Assembly (NCBI RefSeq): GCF_022026155.1
Contig: NZ_CP085041.1
Coordinates: forward strand, 1,396,306 to 1,460,305
Direction: 5' to 3'
Length of the DNA: 64,000 bases
Origin: Dissulfurimicrobium hydrothermale
GTDB taxonomy: Bacteria > Desulfobacterota > Dissulfuribacteria > Dissulfuribacterales > Sh68
The notes beneath the pieces were generated by a model, which did not search any database, was not told the origin of the DNA, and was given only the letters and a program-made list of their open reading frames with translations. Below, one piece after another: positions 44,566-53,030 of this stretch. Position 1 is the first letter of the stretch. Each line of letters opens with the position of its first letter. Position numbers and translations under genes: made by a program.

Positions 44566-45741
44566 TTAAAAATGCATATGCGTAGCAAATTGCGTCTTTT
44601 GTTCTTCCGATCTGTCAATGGCCTCGGTAATGACCATATCCCCTTCCTTAAGCCTCCCTGAAGTTACCTCGGTATAAGTGCCGTCGGTTATCCCTGTTGT
44701 TATTGCAATGCGCACAGGTCGTCCATTGCCATCGAGCACCCATACACCTGGCCCTTTTGGAACAGCTTGCCCGCCCGCTTTTTTCCCTGAAAGGCCCGGG
44801 GGCTTGAAGCGCAGGGCTGTATTTGGGACCATAAGTACGTCTTTTCTGGACTTCGTAATTATTGAGACATTCGCCGTCATGCCTGGCTTAAGTTTTAGCT
44901 CAGGATTGTCCACTTTTATTACTACATCATAAGTCACTACATTTTGTATGGTGGTCGGAGCAATCCTGACCTCGGAGACCTTGCCCTTAAAAGGCAGTTC
45001 AGGATAGGCATCAACAGTGAATTCGGCGTCCTGACCGACGGCGATACTACCTATGTCGGCCTCGTCTATATTTGTATCTATCTGCATCTTGGTTAGGTCT
45101 TCGGCTATAGTAAAGAGCGTAGGGGTCTGGAAACTGGCGGCGACCGTCTGCCCGACATCGACCTTTCTCGAAACGACGACGCCGTTTACGGGTGAGAGTA
45201 TCTTTGTATATTTGAGATTTGTCTTTGCATATTTGAGATCTGCCTCAAGTTGACCTATCTGAGCCTCATATGCCGCTACCTGGGCCTTTGCCGTTTCATA
45301 GTTTGTCTCTGCTGTATCGAGATCACTTCTTGCAACCAGATCCTTTGAAAAGAGCTCCCTATATCTTTCCATGGTGCGTCTGGCATCGATCATGGTAGCT
45401 TTTGCCTTTTCAAGATTCGCCTTTCCGACATCAAGATTAGCCTTTGCCTTTTCGACCTGTGCCTCAAACAGAGTCGGGTCGATCATGGCTATCAATTCGC
45501 CTTTTTTTACAACTGAATTAAAATCGACATAGATATATTTAATAGTTCCGGAGACCTGTGTACCCACATCCACGGTGGTCACCGGATTTACAGTGCCGGT
45601 TGCCGTAACACTGGCCTTGATCTCGCCGCATTTTACAATTTCTGTTTTAAATTTCGGCACATCTTTGCTGTTTCTCATAAAGAAAAACAGAAATAGCCCC
45701 AAGATCGTAATGACCGTGATAGTGACGGCTATTTTTTTCAT
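44566..45741 (-). CDS. MacA-like periplasmic adaptor (HlyD/RND-MFP family)
   Basis: The 391-residue protein has an N-terminal anchor (VTITVITILGLFLFFFM), SVTATGTVNPVTTVDVGTQVSGTIKYIYVDFNSVVKKGELIAMIDP lipoyl half-motif, an alpha-hairpin of coiled coil, and LSPVNGVVVSRKVDVGQTVAASFQTPTLF. It bridges inner-membrane ABC transporter and TolC. The ATG at 45741 overlaps the end of the TolC-like gene region, where MGE-stop sits two bases away, with GGGTGAG as ribosome site. Longer frames would run into that gene. Confidence 0.93.
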   Translation of the reverse strand: MKKIAVTITVITILGLFLFFFMRNSKDVPKFKTEIVKCGEIKASVTATGTVNPVTTVDVGTQVSGTIKYIYVDFNSVVKKGELIAMIDPTLFEAQVEKAKANLDVGKANLEKAKATMIDARRTMERYRELFSKDLVARSDLDTAETNYETAKAQVAAYEAQIGQLEADLKYAKTNLKYTKILSPVNGVVVSRKVDVGQTVAASFQTPTLFTIAEDLTKMQIDTNIDEADIGSIAVGQDAEFTVDAYPELPFKGKVSEVRIAPTTIQNVVTYDVVIKVDNPELKLKPGMTANVSIITKSRKDVLMVPNTALRFKPPGLSGKKAGGQAVPKGPGVWVLDGNGRPVRIAITTGITDGTYTEVTSGRLKEGDMVITEAIDRSEEQKTQFATHMHF

Positions 45742-45742
45742 A

Positions 45743-47026
45743 TTACTCACCCATTGCCTTTTGAAGGGCTGCAAATGCCACCCTATAGTCATAAAGGGCC
45801 TGGATATAGGCCAACTTAGCGTTTTCAAGGGCGATTTCTGAATCCGTAACTTCGATTGGGTTTCCAATACCCGCCTTATATCTTCCCATCGCCAGATCAA
45901 GATTTTCCTGTGCCTGCGTTACCCCGAGCTCAGCCACAGGCACTCTTTCCCCAGCCTCGACAAGATTGAGATATGCCTGTTTTACATCAAGAAATATACT
46001 GTTCTTAAGGGATTCCTCTTTTGCCGAGATTGAATCTAGGTTTGCCCTGGCCTCTTCAACTTGATATTTTGTAAGAAATCCGCTGAAGATAGGAAATGTT
46101 ATATTTACTCCTACTGTCCATCCGTCTGAAAGTGGGAAGCCAGCACCATCAACATTATATGAGGCATTGCCGCTAACAGATGGATAGTATCCCTTTTTCG
46201 CAAGCTCTATGGAGGCGCTGGCCGCTTTTTTTTGTGCCAGAATTGAACTTAGATCCGGTCTTGCGGAATACGCCTTTTTGAGCGCCTCTTCAAAATCTAT
46301 TTTGATAGGTGAAAAATCAAGTATATCTTCGAGCTCATATCCATCTATGTCTGGGACGCCCATTGAGTTGTTTAATTCCGCCATGGCGATTTTTACTGAA
46401 TTCTGTGCATTTATAAGGTTGAGCTTTGCATTGCTCAGATCAACTCTTGCCTTGGTGACGTCGAATTTAGGTCTTATTCCAACCTTATAAAAGCCTTCGG
46501 CCTGTTTGAGATGAAGTTCGAATTGCGCTACCGCATCTTGTGCGACCTTAAGGTTTCTTTTTGCCCTTAATACTCCGAAATATGCCTGTTTGACATTGAA
46601 TATAACCTGATTTGTCGTTGTTTTAAGATCAGATTTGGACGAAAGAAGATTGAGGCGGCTTATTTTGACCTGTGTAGACGTCTTTCCGAAATCATAGAGA
46701 TTTTGTTTTAAAAGAAAGCCGCCAGAGTAGTCGTTAAATGATCTGTTTGTAAGTCCGTTATCGGGCGAATATTTGCTGTATCCGGCAGTCATGTCGATCT
46801 CAGGTAGATAACCTGATTTAGCCTGTCCCACCCTGCTCTCCTTTGCCTTTATATCGCCCAATCCGGCCAATATGTCCGGCTGATGTTTGAGTGCGATGTC
46901 TATGCAATCTTTAAGGGTCAATGTCTTGGTCTTGGGCTCGTTCTCCCCTGAGGCATTAACAAGGGCAGGGAAAAACAAAAAATACATAGCAAGAAGGGCC
47001 AGTATAGGCAGTTTAAAAGGACTCAT
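45743..47026 (-). CDS. TolC family outer-membrane efflux protein
   Basis: The roughly 427-residue mature-length protein has a signal peptide (MSPFKLPILALLAMYFLFFP...NASG) and two homologous halves of long helices with LTLKDCIDIALKHQPDILAGLGDIKAKESRVGQAKSGYLPEIDM and the repeat VKQAYLNLVEAGERVPVAELGVTQAQENLDLAMGRYKAG. It is the outer-membrane channel of the MacAB-like pump. I prefer the ATG at 47026; the longer frame to 47095 would include the palindromic operator. It is first in the operon. Confidence 0.92.
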   Translation of the reverse strand: MSPFKLPILALLAMYFLFFPALVNASGENEPKTKTLTLKDCIDIALKHQPDILAGLGDIKAKESRVGQAKSGYLPEIDMTAGYSKYSPDNGLTNRSFNDYSGGFLLKQNLYDFGKTSTQVKISRLNLLSSKSDLKTTTNQVIFNVKQAYFGVLRAKRNLKVAQDAVAQFELHLKQAEGFYKVGIRPKFDVTKARVDLSNAKLNLINAQNSVKIAMAELNNSMGVPDIDGYELEDILDFSPIKIDFEEALKKAYSARPDLSSILAQKKAASASIELAKKGYYPSVSGNASYNVDGAGFPLSDGWTVGVNITFPIFSGFLTKYQVEEARANLDSISAKEESLKNSIFLDVKQAYLNLVEAGERVPVAELGVTQAQENLDLAMGRYKAGIGNPIEVTDSEIALENAKLAYIQALYDYRVAFAALQKAMGE

Positions 47027-47073
47027 CGTGTCTGATCGACCTCTTCTTTTTAATAGAGGTTTGTCGAATATAG

Positions 47074-47087
47074 TGAGTGGCCACTCA
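47074..47087. promoter_or_regulatory. Palindromic operator upstream of efflux operon
   Basis: A perfect 14-bp palindrome TGAGTGGCCACTCA, with flanking TA at symmetric positions (47071-47072 and 47089-47090), lies 48 bases before the TolC start. Palindromes of this size and base pattern are typical TetR-family sites of efflux operons. No regulator gene is adjacent. Confidence 0.6.
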
Positions 47088-47095
47088 ATAGTCAA

Positions 47096-47381
47096 GTTTA
47101 TTATGGAGATGATTGATTTTCTTGACTCCTATGTCATGGTGAATTATGAATAGAAGCCTGCTTGAAACAGTGGCTTATTTATCTACCAAATAAAAGAGGA
47201 AAAAATATGGAAGTAATAAGAAATTTTTTCAAAACGAGGCTATTGCACAATTAGTTAGTCATCTGCTAGGCGCCTGGTATTTTTGTAGATGGCGGACACC
47301 CTCAAGCAGAGTATGAATTTCAACGAAATTATGTCGGGCTTCAAAAGCCGTACTGTAATGAAGTAGATAAGGAGCAAAAGA
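47096..47381. other. Gap before lysS
   Basis: This 286-base region holds no convincing gene. A tiny frame at 47206-47253 (ATG preceded by AAGAGG, 15 codons) and another at 47312 (17 codons) may be remnants of something larger or chance. I recognise neither. Confidence 0.4.
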
Positions 47382-48875
47382 TTGGATCAAGACAATCCGA
47401 TAGTAAAACAACGTCTTAAAAAGGCCGAAGAGCTCGAGGCTATAAATCTGAAACTCTATCCAAACGACATCAAGACGCCAGACAAGATCGCCGATTTGAT
47501 AGGGGCATATGGCGGGTATGATGCAGAGGCCTTGAAGTCTATTTCTCAGACATTCAGACCTGTTGGCCGCATTATGGGGCTGAGACGTTTCGGAAAGGCT
47601 GCCTTCCTGCATATCCAGGACTCATCAGGGCGTATCCAGGTCCATATTTCAAGGGATATGGTAGGGGATGAGTCCTACAGTATTTTCAAGAAATTTGATA
47701 TAGGCGACATCATCGAGGTAAGTGGATATCTTTTTCGTACCCAGACAGGAGAGCTTACCATATCGGCAAGGTCTATAAGGCTTGTTACCAAATCCCTGCG
47801 CCCATTGCCTGAAAAATTCCACGGTTTAAAAGATAAGGAGATCCGCTATCGTCAGCGCTATGTAGACCTAATCATCAATGAAGATGTGCGCCGCGTATTT
47901 ATTCTTCGCTCCAAAATAATACAGATCGTCAGGAATTATCTTAATGAGTCGGGCTTTTTGGAGGTCGAGACCCCAATGATGCAACCTATAGTGGGTGGTG
48001 CGACAGCTAGGCCCTTTGTAACCCATCACAATGCCCTTGGGATTGATCTATATCTGAGGATCGCGCCCGAGCTCTATCTGAAGCGGCTTCTTGTAGGTGG
48101 TTTCGAAAGGGTCTTTGAGCTGAACCGTAATTTTAGAAATGAAGGCATTTCTCTCCAGCATAACCCCGAATTCACCATGGTCGAATTTTATGAGGCCTAT
48201 GCAACCTATGAAGACCTCATAAAAAGGACCGAAGAACTCTTTGTAAGGATAGCGCATGAACTATATGGAAAAGACAAGATCTCTTATCAGGGTCAATCCA
48301 TCGACCTTTCAAGGCCTTGGCGCAGGCTCACTCTTAAAGACTCGCTTATAGAAATAGGGGGAATACCTGAACGAGAACTTTCAGACAGATATATGATGAC
48401 AGCGAGATTGAAATCCCTTGGAGCTCCGATAAAGGGGGATGAGCTGCAGGGGAAACTCTGGACAAAGTTATTTGATATCTTGGTAGAGCCACGGCTTATT
48501 CAACCGACCTTTATCACGGATTATCCTGTGGATGTTTCTCCTCTTGCCCGTAAAAATGAACAAAACCCAGAAGTCACAGATCGGTTTGAGTTGTTTATAA
48601 GCGGGAAGGAGATCGCGAATGCATTTTCCGAGTTAAACGACCCAAGGGATCAATATAGGCGTTTTGAGGAGCAGATCAAGGAGCGAAAGGGCGATGAAGA
48701 GATACCGCCCGTGCTGGATGAAGACTATGTAACAGCACTTGAATATGGCATGCCGCCGGCGGCAGGCGAAGGCATAGGAATAGACCGCCTTGTCATGTTA
48801 TTTTCCGACTCCCCTTCCATCAGGGATGTTATTCTTTTTCCACAACTTAAACCAGAGGCACAGCCAGATGTCTAA
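47382..48875 (+). CDS. lysS: Lysyl-tRNA synthetase (class II)
   Basis: The 497-residue enzyme charges tRNA-Lys. It has an N-terminal OB fold (GRIMGLRRFGKAAFLHIQDSSGRIQVHI), motif 2 FERVFELNRNFRNEGISLQHNPEFTMVEFYEAYATYEDL and motif 3 GEGIGIDRLVMLFSDSPSIRDVILFPQLKPE. The start is TTG at 47382, supported by AAGGAG eight bases upstream. Its end overlaps the LolC/E-like gene by eight bases, a common deltaproteobacterial pairing. Confidence 0.96.
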   Translation: MDQDNPIVKQRLKKAEELEAINLKLYPNDIKTPDKIADLIGAYGGYDAEALKSISQTFRPVGRIMGLRRFGKAAFLHIQDSSGRIQVHISRDMVGDESYSIFKKFDIGDIIEVSGYLFRTQTGELTISARSIRLVTKSLRPLPEKFHGLKDKEIRYRQRYVDLIINEDVRRVFILRSKIIQIVRNYLNESGFLEVETPMMQPIVGGATARPFVTHHNALGIDLYLRIAPELYLKRLLVGGFERVFELNRNFRNEGISLQHNPEFTMVEFYEAYATYEDLIKRTEELFVRIAHELYGKDKISYQGQSIDLSRPWRRLTLKDSLIEIGGIPERELSDRYMMTARLKSLGAPIKGDELQGKLWTKLFDILVEPRLIQPTFITDYPVDVSPLARKNEQNPEVTDRFELFISGKEIANAFSELNDPRDQYRRFEEQIKERKGDEEIPPVLDEDYVTALEYGMPPAAGEGIGIDRLVMLFSDSPSIRDVILFPQLKPEAQPDV

Positions 48876-50157
48876 ATTGCCCTTTGAGTGGTTTATGGCG
48901 TTTAGATATCTGAAGGCTAAACGCAAACAGGCGTTTATTTCTCTTATTACCTTTATATCAATCGCAGGTGTGGCTATAGGGGTCATGGCCCTGATAGTGG
49001 TCATATCGGTGATGGGTGGCTTTGAAGACCACCTAAGAACCAAAATACTGGGAGTAAGTTCACATATAGTTGTAAGAAGCTACAAAGGGCCTATTTTTGA
49101 TTATAAAGAAGTTGAAAAAAAGATACTTTCTGTATCGGTTTCAAGAGGCAATTTGCTGGAAAGAATCTTTGGTGTGAACGATAAGGCCAGAGTCGTAGCA
49201 GCTACGCCGCTTATCTATATACAAGCCCTTTTGAGCTCAGGTCATGGGGTAAGTGGTGCCATCATCCGGGGAGTCGATCCACGTAGTCTTACAAGGGTGA
49301 TGGATACTGGCAAGATAATTTCAGGTAAAGGTCTTGTCGCATTGAATCATAGACAGCAAAACGGTCCGCCGCCTATCATCCTCGGCAAGGAATTAGCAAG
49401 GACCCTCGGGGTCTCGGTCGGCCAGACCATACAAATAATACTCCCTAGCGGGATGATAACCCCTATTGGAATGCTGCCTAAGATCAGGAGCTTTGTGGTG
49501 GTAGGTATAGATACTACTGGCATGTTTGACTATGACTCCTCTCTTGCCTTTATAGGTCTTGAGGATGCACAGAGGCTGCTTCAAATCCGAGGCCAGGTGC
49601 ACAGCATCGAACTCAAGGTCTCTGACATATATGCCTCGGACAGGCTTGCGCTGGCCATTGATAAAAGGTTAGGTCCGCCTTTCTGGGCTATGGACTGGCA
49701 GCAGATGAGCAGAAATCTCTTTTCGGCCTTGAAGCTCGAAAAGCTGGCTATGTTCATCGTGCTTACGTTGATAGTGCTGGTCGCAGCCTTCAATATCGTC
49801 AGCACGCTGATCATGATGGTGATGGAAAAGCATCAGGATATAGCGATTTTAAAGGCCATAGGGACAACCGATAGGCAGATACTGAAAATATTTGTCTACA
49901 ACGGCCTTGCAGTCGGCCTTATCGGCACAGCCATCGGCGTCATGGGAGGGGTAAGTCTCTGTGAGCTGCTTTCAAGATATAAGTTTATAAAGATCCCAAG
50001 AGACGTCTATTACACCGACTCACTGCCGATCCTCTTAAGATCATCCGACGTGATTACAATAGCGGCCTGCGCCGTAATTATCTGTTTTATTGCGACTATC
50101 TATCCTGCCCGGCAGGCAGCAAAGGTGAATCCGTCCGAGGCATTGAGAAATGGATGA
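48868..50157 (+). CDS. Lipoprotein-releasing system permease (LolC/LolE family)
   Basis: The 429-residue protein has the Lol layout: N-terminal helix (FISIAGVAIGVMALIVVISVMGGFEDHLRTKILG), a periplasmic domain, then three helices (IVLTLIVLVAAFNIVSTLIMMVMEKHQDIAILKAIG). It releases lipoproteins from the inner membrane to LolA (lolA is at 18.4 kb). The ATG at 48868 is inside the lysS end and is preceded by AGAGG. The LolD ATPase is not next to it. Confidence 0.9.
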   Translation: MSKLPFEWFMAFRYLKAKRKQAFISLITFISIAGVAIGVMALIVVISVMGGFEDHLRTKILGVSSHIVVRSYKGPIFDYKEVEKKILSVSVSRGNLLERIFGVNDKARVVAATPLIYIQALLSSGHGVSGAIIRGVDPRSLTRVMDTGKIISGKGLVALNHRQQNGPPPIILGKELARTLGVSVGQTIQIILPSGMITPIGMLPKIRSFVVVGIDTTGMFDYDSSLAFIGLEDAQRLLQIRGQVHSIELKVSDIYASDRLALAIDKRLGPPFWAMDWQQMSRNLFSALKLEKLAMFIVLTLIVLVAAFNIVSTLIMMVMEKHQDIAILKAIGTTDRQILKIFVYNGLAVGLIGTAIGVMGGVSLCELLSRYKFIKIPRDVYYTDSLPILLRSSDVITIAACAVIICFIATIYPARQAAKVNPSEALRNG

Positions 50158-50224
50158 TTGATTCGTCTCATATCCTTATGTCCGCGATATACCCTGGGCT
50201 GTGGGTTGTTACCCGTCTAAAAAT

Positions 50225-50857
50225 ATGTCTGGATTATTTAAATTAAATATGAACAGGGAACAAGAAGAGGTATTTTGCGTTAGAAGGGATGATCTTGAGG
50301 CGTTGTTCGGCTCCCCCCTGCCGAATGGGGCGTTAAAAGGCCCTACGATTGAAGACGTGTTGGACCTCAAGACCTTTTTTTTGCCAAGAAGTAAGGCCGA
50401 GCACGACCCTTCATATAAACAAATTATTCCATATCAACTTTTTCGCTCAGACAGGGTTTTTTTTGTATATCGACGCGGGGAAAAGATAGGCGAAGACCGC
50501 CTTATCGGCCGTTTATCCATTGGCATCGGCGGGCATGTAAATATATTGGATACCTGTAGGCCTCATGATCACACCCTCTCGTTTTATCGAGACGCCCTTA
50601 TAAGGGAACGGATGGAGGAGTTAAGCAATCCAGAGGTTGTGCGCGAGGTATTTTTGGGCTGGATAAACGACGAAAGCAATACAGTAGGCCAGGTACATCT
50701 AGGGGCGGTGCATTTATGCGATGTGATTAGGCCCGAGGAGATTAGGACAAAGACCGATGAAGATATCTATTTTGTCGGTTGGTGGACAAAAGAAGAGATA
50801 AAGGCGAATAAAGACCTGTTCGAAAGTTGGTCAGTCTTTGCCGTTGAGTTCATCTAA
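50225..50857 (+). CDS. Nudix-like protein with degenerate Nudix box
   Basis: The roughly 210-residue protein shows VFFVYRRGEKIGEDRLIGRLSIGIGGHVN, the 'sxGxGGHin' entrance of a Nudix domain. The box after it is not the full GX5EX7REUXEEXGU; only RERMEEL is visible. Activity on nucleoside phosphates is therefore doubtful. The start is unclear: GTG 50201, ATG 50225 or ATG 50249, none with a strong ribosome site. No neighbours point to a pathway. Confidence 0.55.
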   Translation: MSGLFKLNMNREQEEVFCVRRDDLEALFGSPLPNGALKGPTIEDVLDLKTFFLPRSKAEHDPSYKQIIPYQLFRSDRVFFVYRRGEKIGEDRLIGRLSIGIGGHVNILDTCRPHDHTLSFYRDALIRERMEELSNPEVVREVFLGWINDESNTVGQVHLGAVHLCDVIRPEEIRTKTDEDIYFVGWWTKEEIKANKDLFESWSVFAVEFI

Positions 50858-51007
50858 AATCCCAAATAAATGGGCTGTTTTTCCTTTTTTATGACGTACT
50901 TAAACAATACTTTATTAAAGCCAGGACCTTCAATGCACTATCTTTTGACTTTACTGAAAACATAAAATATTTATTATAATATAAATTCAAGACGAGGTCC
51001 GAATCAG

Positions 51008-51169
51008 ATGTTTGACTACCTGATTTTAATGATTGTTTTGTTCGGCGCCCTGTTTTTTATAGGGCGCACTATATTCAGACAGATAAAAGGTAAAAGTTCA
51101 AGTTGTCATATCTGCAGCTGCGGTTGCGAAGGCTGCGGAGATCAGCCGTCAGATGAAAAGAGGATTTGA
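51008..51169 (+). CDS. FeoB-associated Cys-rich membrane protein, 53 aa
   Basis: I read this short gene by hand. One membrane helix (LILMIVLFGALFFIG, residues 5-19) is followed by basic residues and CHICSCGCEGCG, a five-Cys cluster, as in FeoB-associated Cys-rich membrane proteins (FeoC-like partner role proposed). These normally lie by feoB; here feoB is 48 kb away at 0.8-3.0 kb. A GAGG is about 11 bases before the ATG, a weak site. Confidence 0.75.
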   Translation: MFDYLILMIVLFGALFFIGRTIFRQIKGKSSSCHICSCGCEGCGDQPSDEKRI

Positions 51170-51233
51170 TAGATCAATCTGGCGTATAGGATAGAACCGT
51201 CATCTCAATTGCAACACATTTTATGTCTAAATA

Positions 51234-52118
51234 ATGACGATTGTCCCTTTTGATGCAAGCGATCGTATACTTGTCCAGGCAAAGACATGTCTGGCATCTC
51301 CTGAACGCGTGATTAAGGAAAGGGAGAGATATGTGCCCCTGCTTCTTAAGGCCTTGAGGCTCTCGAGAGACCTCAACCTGAGACGCGACATACTCCTCCT
51401 GCTCGGCAGTTTCGCCAAGGAAGATTTATATTGGCCGCTTTATGAAATCATGTCGGACCCACAGGAGCCTGACGAATTCAGAGACCAGGCCGCAATACAC
51501 CTAAGCGTTATGGGTGCCTTTTTGGACGATCCACAGGCCCTTATTAGGAGGCTTATAAATGATATAGAAACAGGTGGGCACGATTCTAGAGTGCGCGCAA
51601 TAATCGCCATAGGTTGGGAGGGAAACTTGGCAGCAGTACTTCCTTTGATTGAGTGTCTATACGATGCAGATCAAGAGATACAGGAGGTCGCAGTAAACGC
51701 CCTGTGCAATCTCAAAGATAGCAGGGTGGTAAGTCTCCTTGCAGAGAGACTTAAAAATGGTTCTATTGATCAAAAAAGGGCGATTCTATTCAATCTGTGG
51801 CGTTTTAAAGACAGACAAGATGAAGTGGCTGCCATTTATAAAAAAGAAATTGAATCAGGCGATCCCGATTTGCGGCTCGAGATCCTCGCCCTCCTAGACA
51901 GGATAGATGGTCAGAATGACCATGCCGATCTCTACAGGTCACTCCTCTTGGATCCTGATGATAAGGTAAGAAATATTGCGCTTGAACGCCTTGGCGCGCT
52001 TAAAAAAATTACGCCCGGAGACGCATTGCAATTTCTTAGCGATCCGTCAATGATGGTCAAACGTACCGCCACGAAGATACTTCAACTTTACGGAAAGCCG
52101 CCCTGTAACATTCATTGA
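51234..52118 (+). CDS. HEAT-repeat protein
   Basis: The 294-residue soluble protein is made of about six helical HEAT/PBS-lyase-type repeats, for example RVRAIIAIGWEGNLAAVLPLIECLYDADQEIQEVAVNALCNLKDSRVVSLL and DPDDKVRNIALERLGALKKITPGDALQFLSDPSMMVKRTATKIL. It has no enzyme motif. A scaffold or protein-binding role is likely; partner unknown. Confidence 0.75.
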   Translation: MTIVPFDASDRILVQAKTCLASPERVIKERERYVPLLLKALRLSRDLNLRRDILLLLGSFAKEDLYWPLYEIMSDPQEPDEFRDQAAIHLSVMGAFLDDPQALIRRLINDIETGGHDSRVRAIIAIGWEGNLAAVLPLIECLYDADQEIQEVAVNALCNLKDSRVVSLLAERLKNGSIDQKRAILFNLWRFKDRQDEVAAIYKKEIESGDPDLRLEILALLDRIDGQNDHADLYRSLLLDPDDKVRNIALERLGALKKITPGDALQFLSDPSMMVKRTATKILQLYGKPPCNIH

Positions 52119-52146
52119 GTACGATAAGATAATGACTTAAAAGCCT

Positions 52147-52254
52147 CGGTACCGTCGATTTTTGTGTGAAATTTCGCACAGTATTCCTTGAAGCAGGCAA
52201 GGTGCGACCCGATTCGTCCATTTTTAAATTCACACAAAATAGTTGACAGTATCG
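52147..52254. repeat. Imperfect ~29-bp inverted repeats bounding 108 bp (MITE-like)
   Basis: Arms 52147-52174 and 52226-52254 are inverted copies (core TTTTGTGTGAA, flanked by CGRTACYGTCRA). Such long imperfect ends around a short, gene-free core look like a miniature transposable element or a strong hairpin. I do not recognise the element. Confidence 0.5.
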
Positions 52255-52310
52255 GTGATCGTGGATAAACGAACCGGCAGGATAAGGTCGATCTATTAAG
52301 GAGGCACAGG

Positions 52311-52433
52311 ATGTGGGGACCAGGTTGTTGATTGGGTCAAGGGATGTTTTTGGGAATGCCGTTTGCAATGATAATGGGAACCGCCTTCTGGCTGCTGACG
52401 ATCTATGTTCTTTCGTTTTTATTTCTAAGATAA
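52311..52433 (+). other. Mini-ORF with in-frame TGA (possible recoding or pseudogene)
   Basis: An excellent ribosome site (TTAAGGAGG, seven bases before ATG) leads a 41-codon frame reading MWGPGC-TGA-LGQGMFLGMPFAMIM... to a TAA at 52431. The in-frame TGA is at 52329-52331, next to a Cys. After it comes one hydrophobic helix (about residues 16-38). Either the TGA is a selenocysteine or readthrough codon, or a GGA glycine has mutated to TGA. A second start at the ATG 52344 would give a 29-residue membrane peptide. No selenocysteine machinery gene is in the window. Confidence 0.45.
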
Positions 52434-52452
52434 TAAAAAAGGCGAGATTGAT

Positions 52453-52754
52453 GCAATAGTGGGCACAAAAACCCCTCATCATGCTGCCATTTTCTCAAGG
52501 AACCGCCATTCATATCATTCATATACAGCAGGAGATAGGTAGCCAGCCTTACCTGCCGTCTTATTGATTATATATTCGGTGATCTCATTCATAGCCTCCC
52601 TCCTAGTTGCAAATTGACAATGATGGACAAGCTCGTTTTTAAGGGTACCCCAGAAACTCTTCATAGGGACGTTATCATAACAATCGCCCTTTTCACTCAT
52701 CGATCCTTACTTTGGTGTCAACTAAAACCATCATAGATCTTGGTGCACTATTGC
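52453..52754 (-). mobile_element. Internally deleted IS3-family insertion sequence relic
   Basis: On the minus strand a frame from 52700 down to the TGA at 52479 encodes the C-terminal integrase part MSEKGDCYDNVPMKSFWGTLKNELVHH...GYLSPAVYE, followed in the same frame after one stop by YEWRFLEKMAA, which is the usual end of IS3-group OrfB. The preceding DDE core is missing and one segment before GYLSPAV is deleted. Perfect 9-bp inverted ends GCAATAGTG (52453-52461) and CACTATTGC (52746-52754) bracket the relic. It cannot transpose by itself. Confidence 0.8.
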
Positions 52755-52755
52755 C

Positions 52756-53020
52756 TATAAGGCGGTTCCAATCCGTTAAACATAGGACAATGCTTTACAT
52801 TCAAGATTTTTAGTTCGGCTTTTTCCGCATAAGCTGTTGCAGCTAAAACGGCATTCGCAAGTCCAACCCCATGCGATTTGCCGAAATCGCGCTTGAAGAG
52901 CCCGCCTATTTTGGCAATCTCGCCGGTTATTGGAACAACGCGAGATAGAGAGATAAAATTTTCCAATACAGTTAGTTCGGTATTTCCTTTTACACCGGCA
53001 CACAATTCAGCAGCTACGAT
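52756..53020 (-). pseudogene. PIN-domain (VapC-like) toxin fragment
   Basis: Residues VAAELCAGVKGNTELTVLENFISLSRVVPITGEIAKIGGLF...HGVGLANAVLAATAYAEKAELKILNVKHCPMF are the C-terminal half of a PIN-domain RNase such as VapC. The N-terminal DxxxL-type part is missing. The frame runs upstream into unrelated sequence at about 53020, where the phage-derived frame begins. It is a broken toxin gene; no antitoxin gene is seen. Confidence 0.65.
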
Positions 53021-53030
53021 CTTTCTTTTT

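Noticed and set aside
52329-52380. Canonical bacterial SECIS after the in-frame TGA
   Set aside because: Only weak pairings (CAAGG/TTTTG; CCGTT/AATGG) are visible and no apical GU loop is in the right place, so selenocysteine cannot be claimed.
52057-52482. 141-codon minus-strand frame across the HEAT gene end and the mini-ORF
   Set aside because: It reads antisense through the HEAT gene end, the inverted repeats and the mini-ORF and has no motif.
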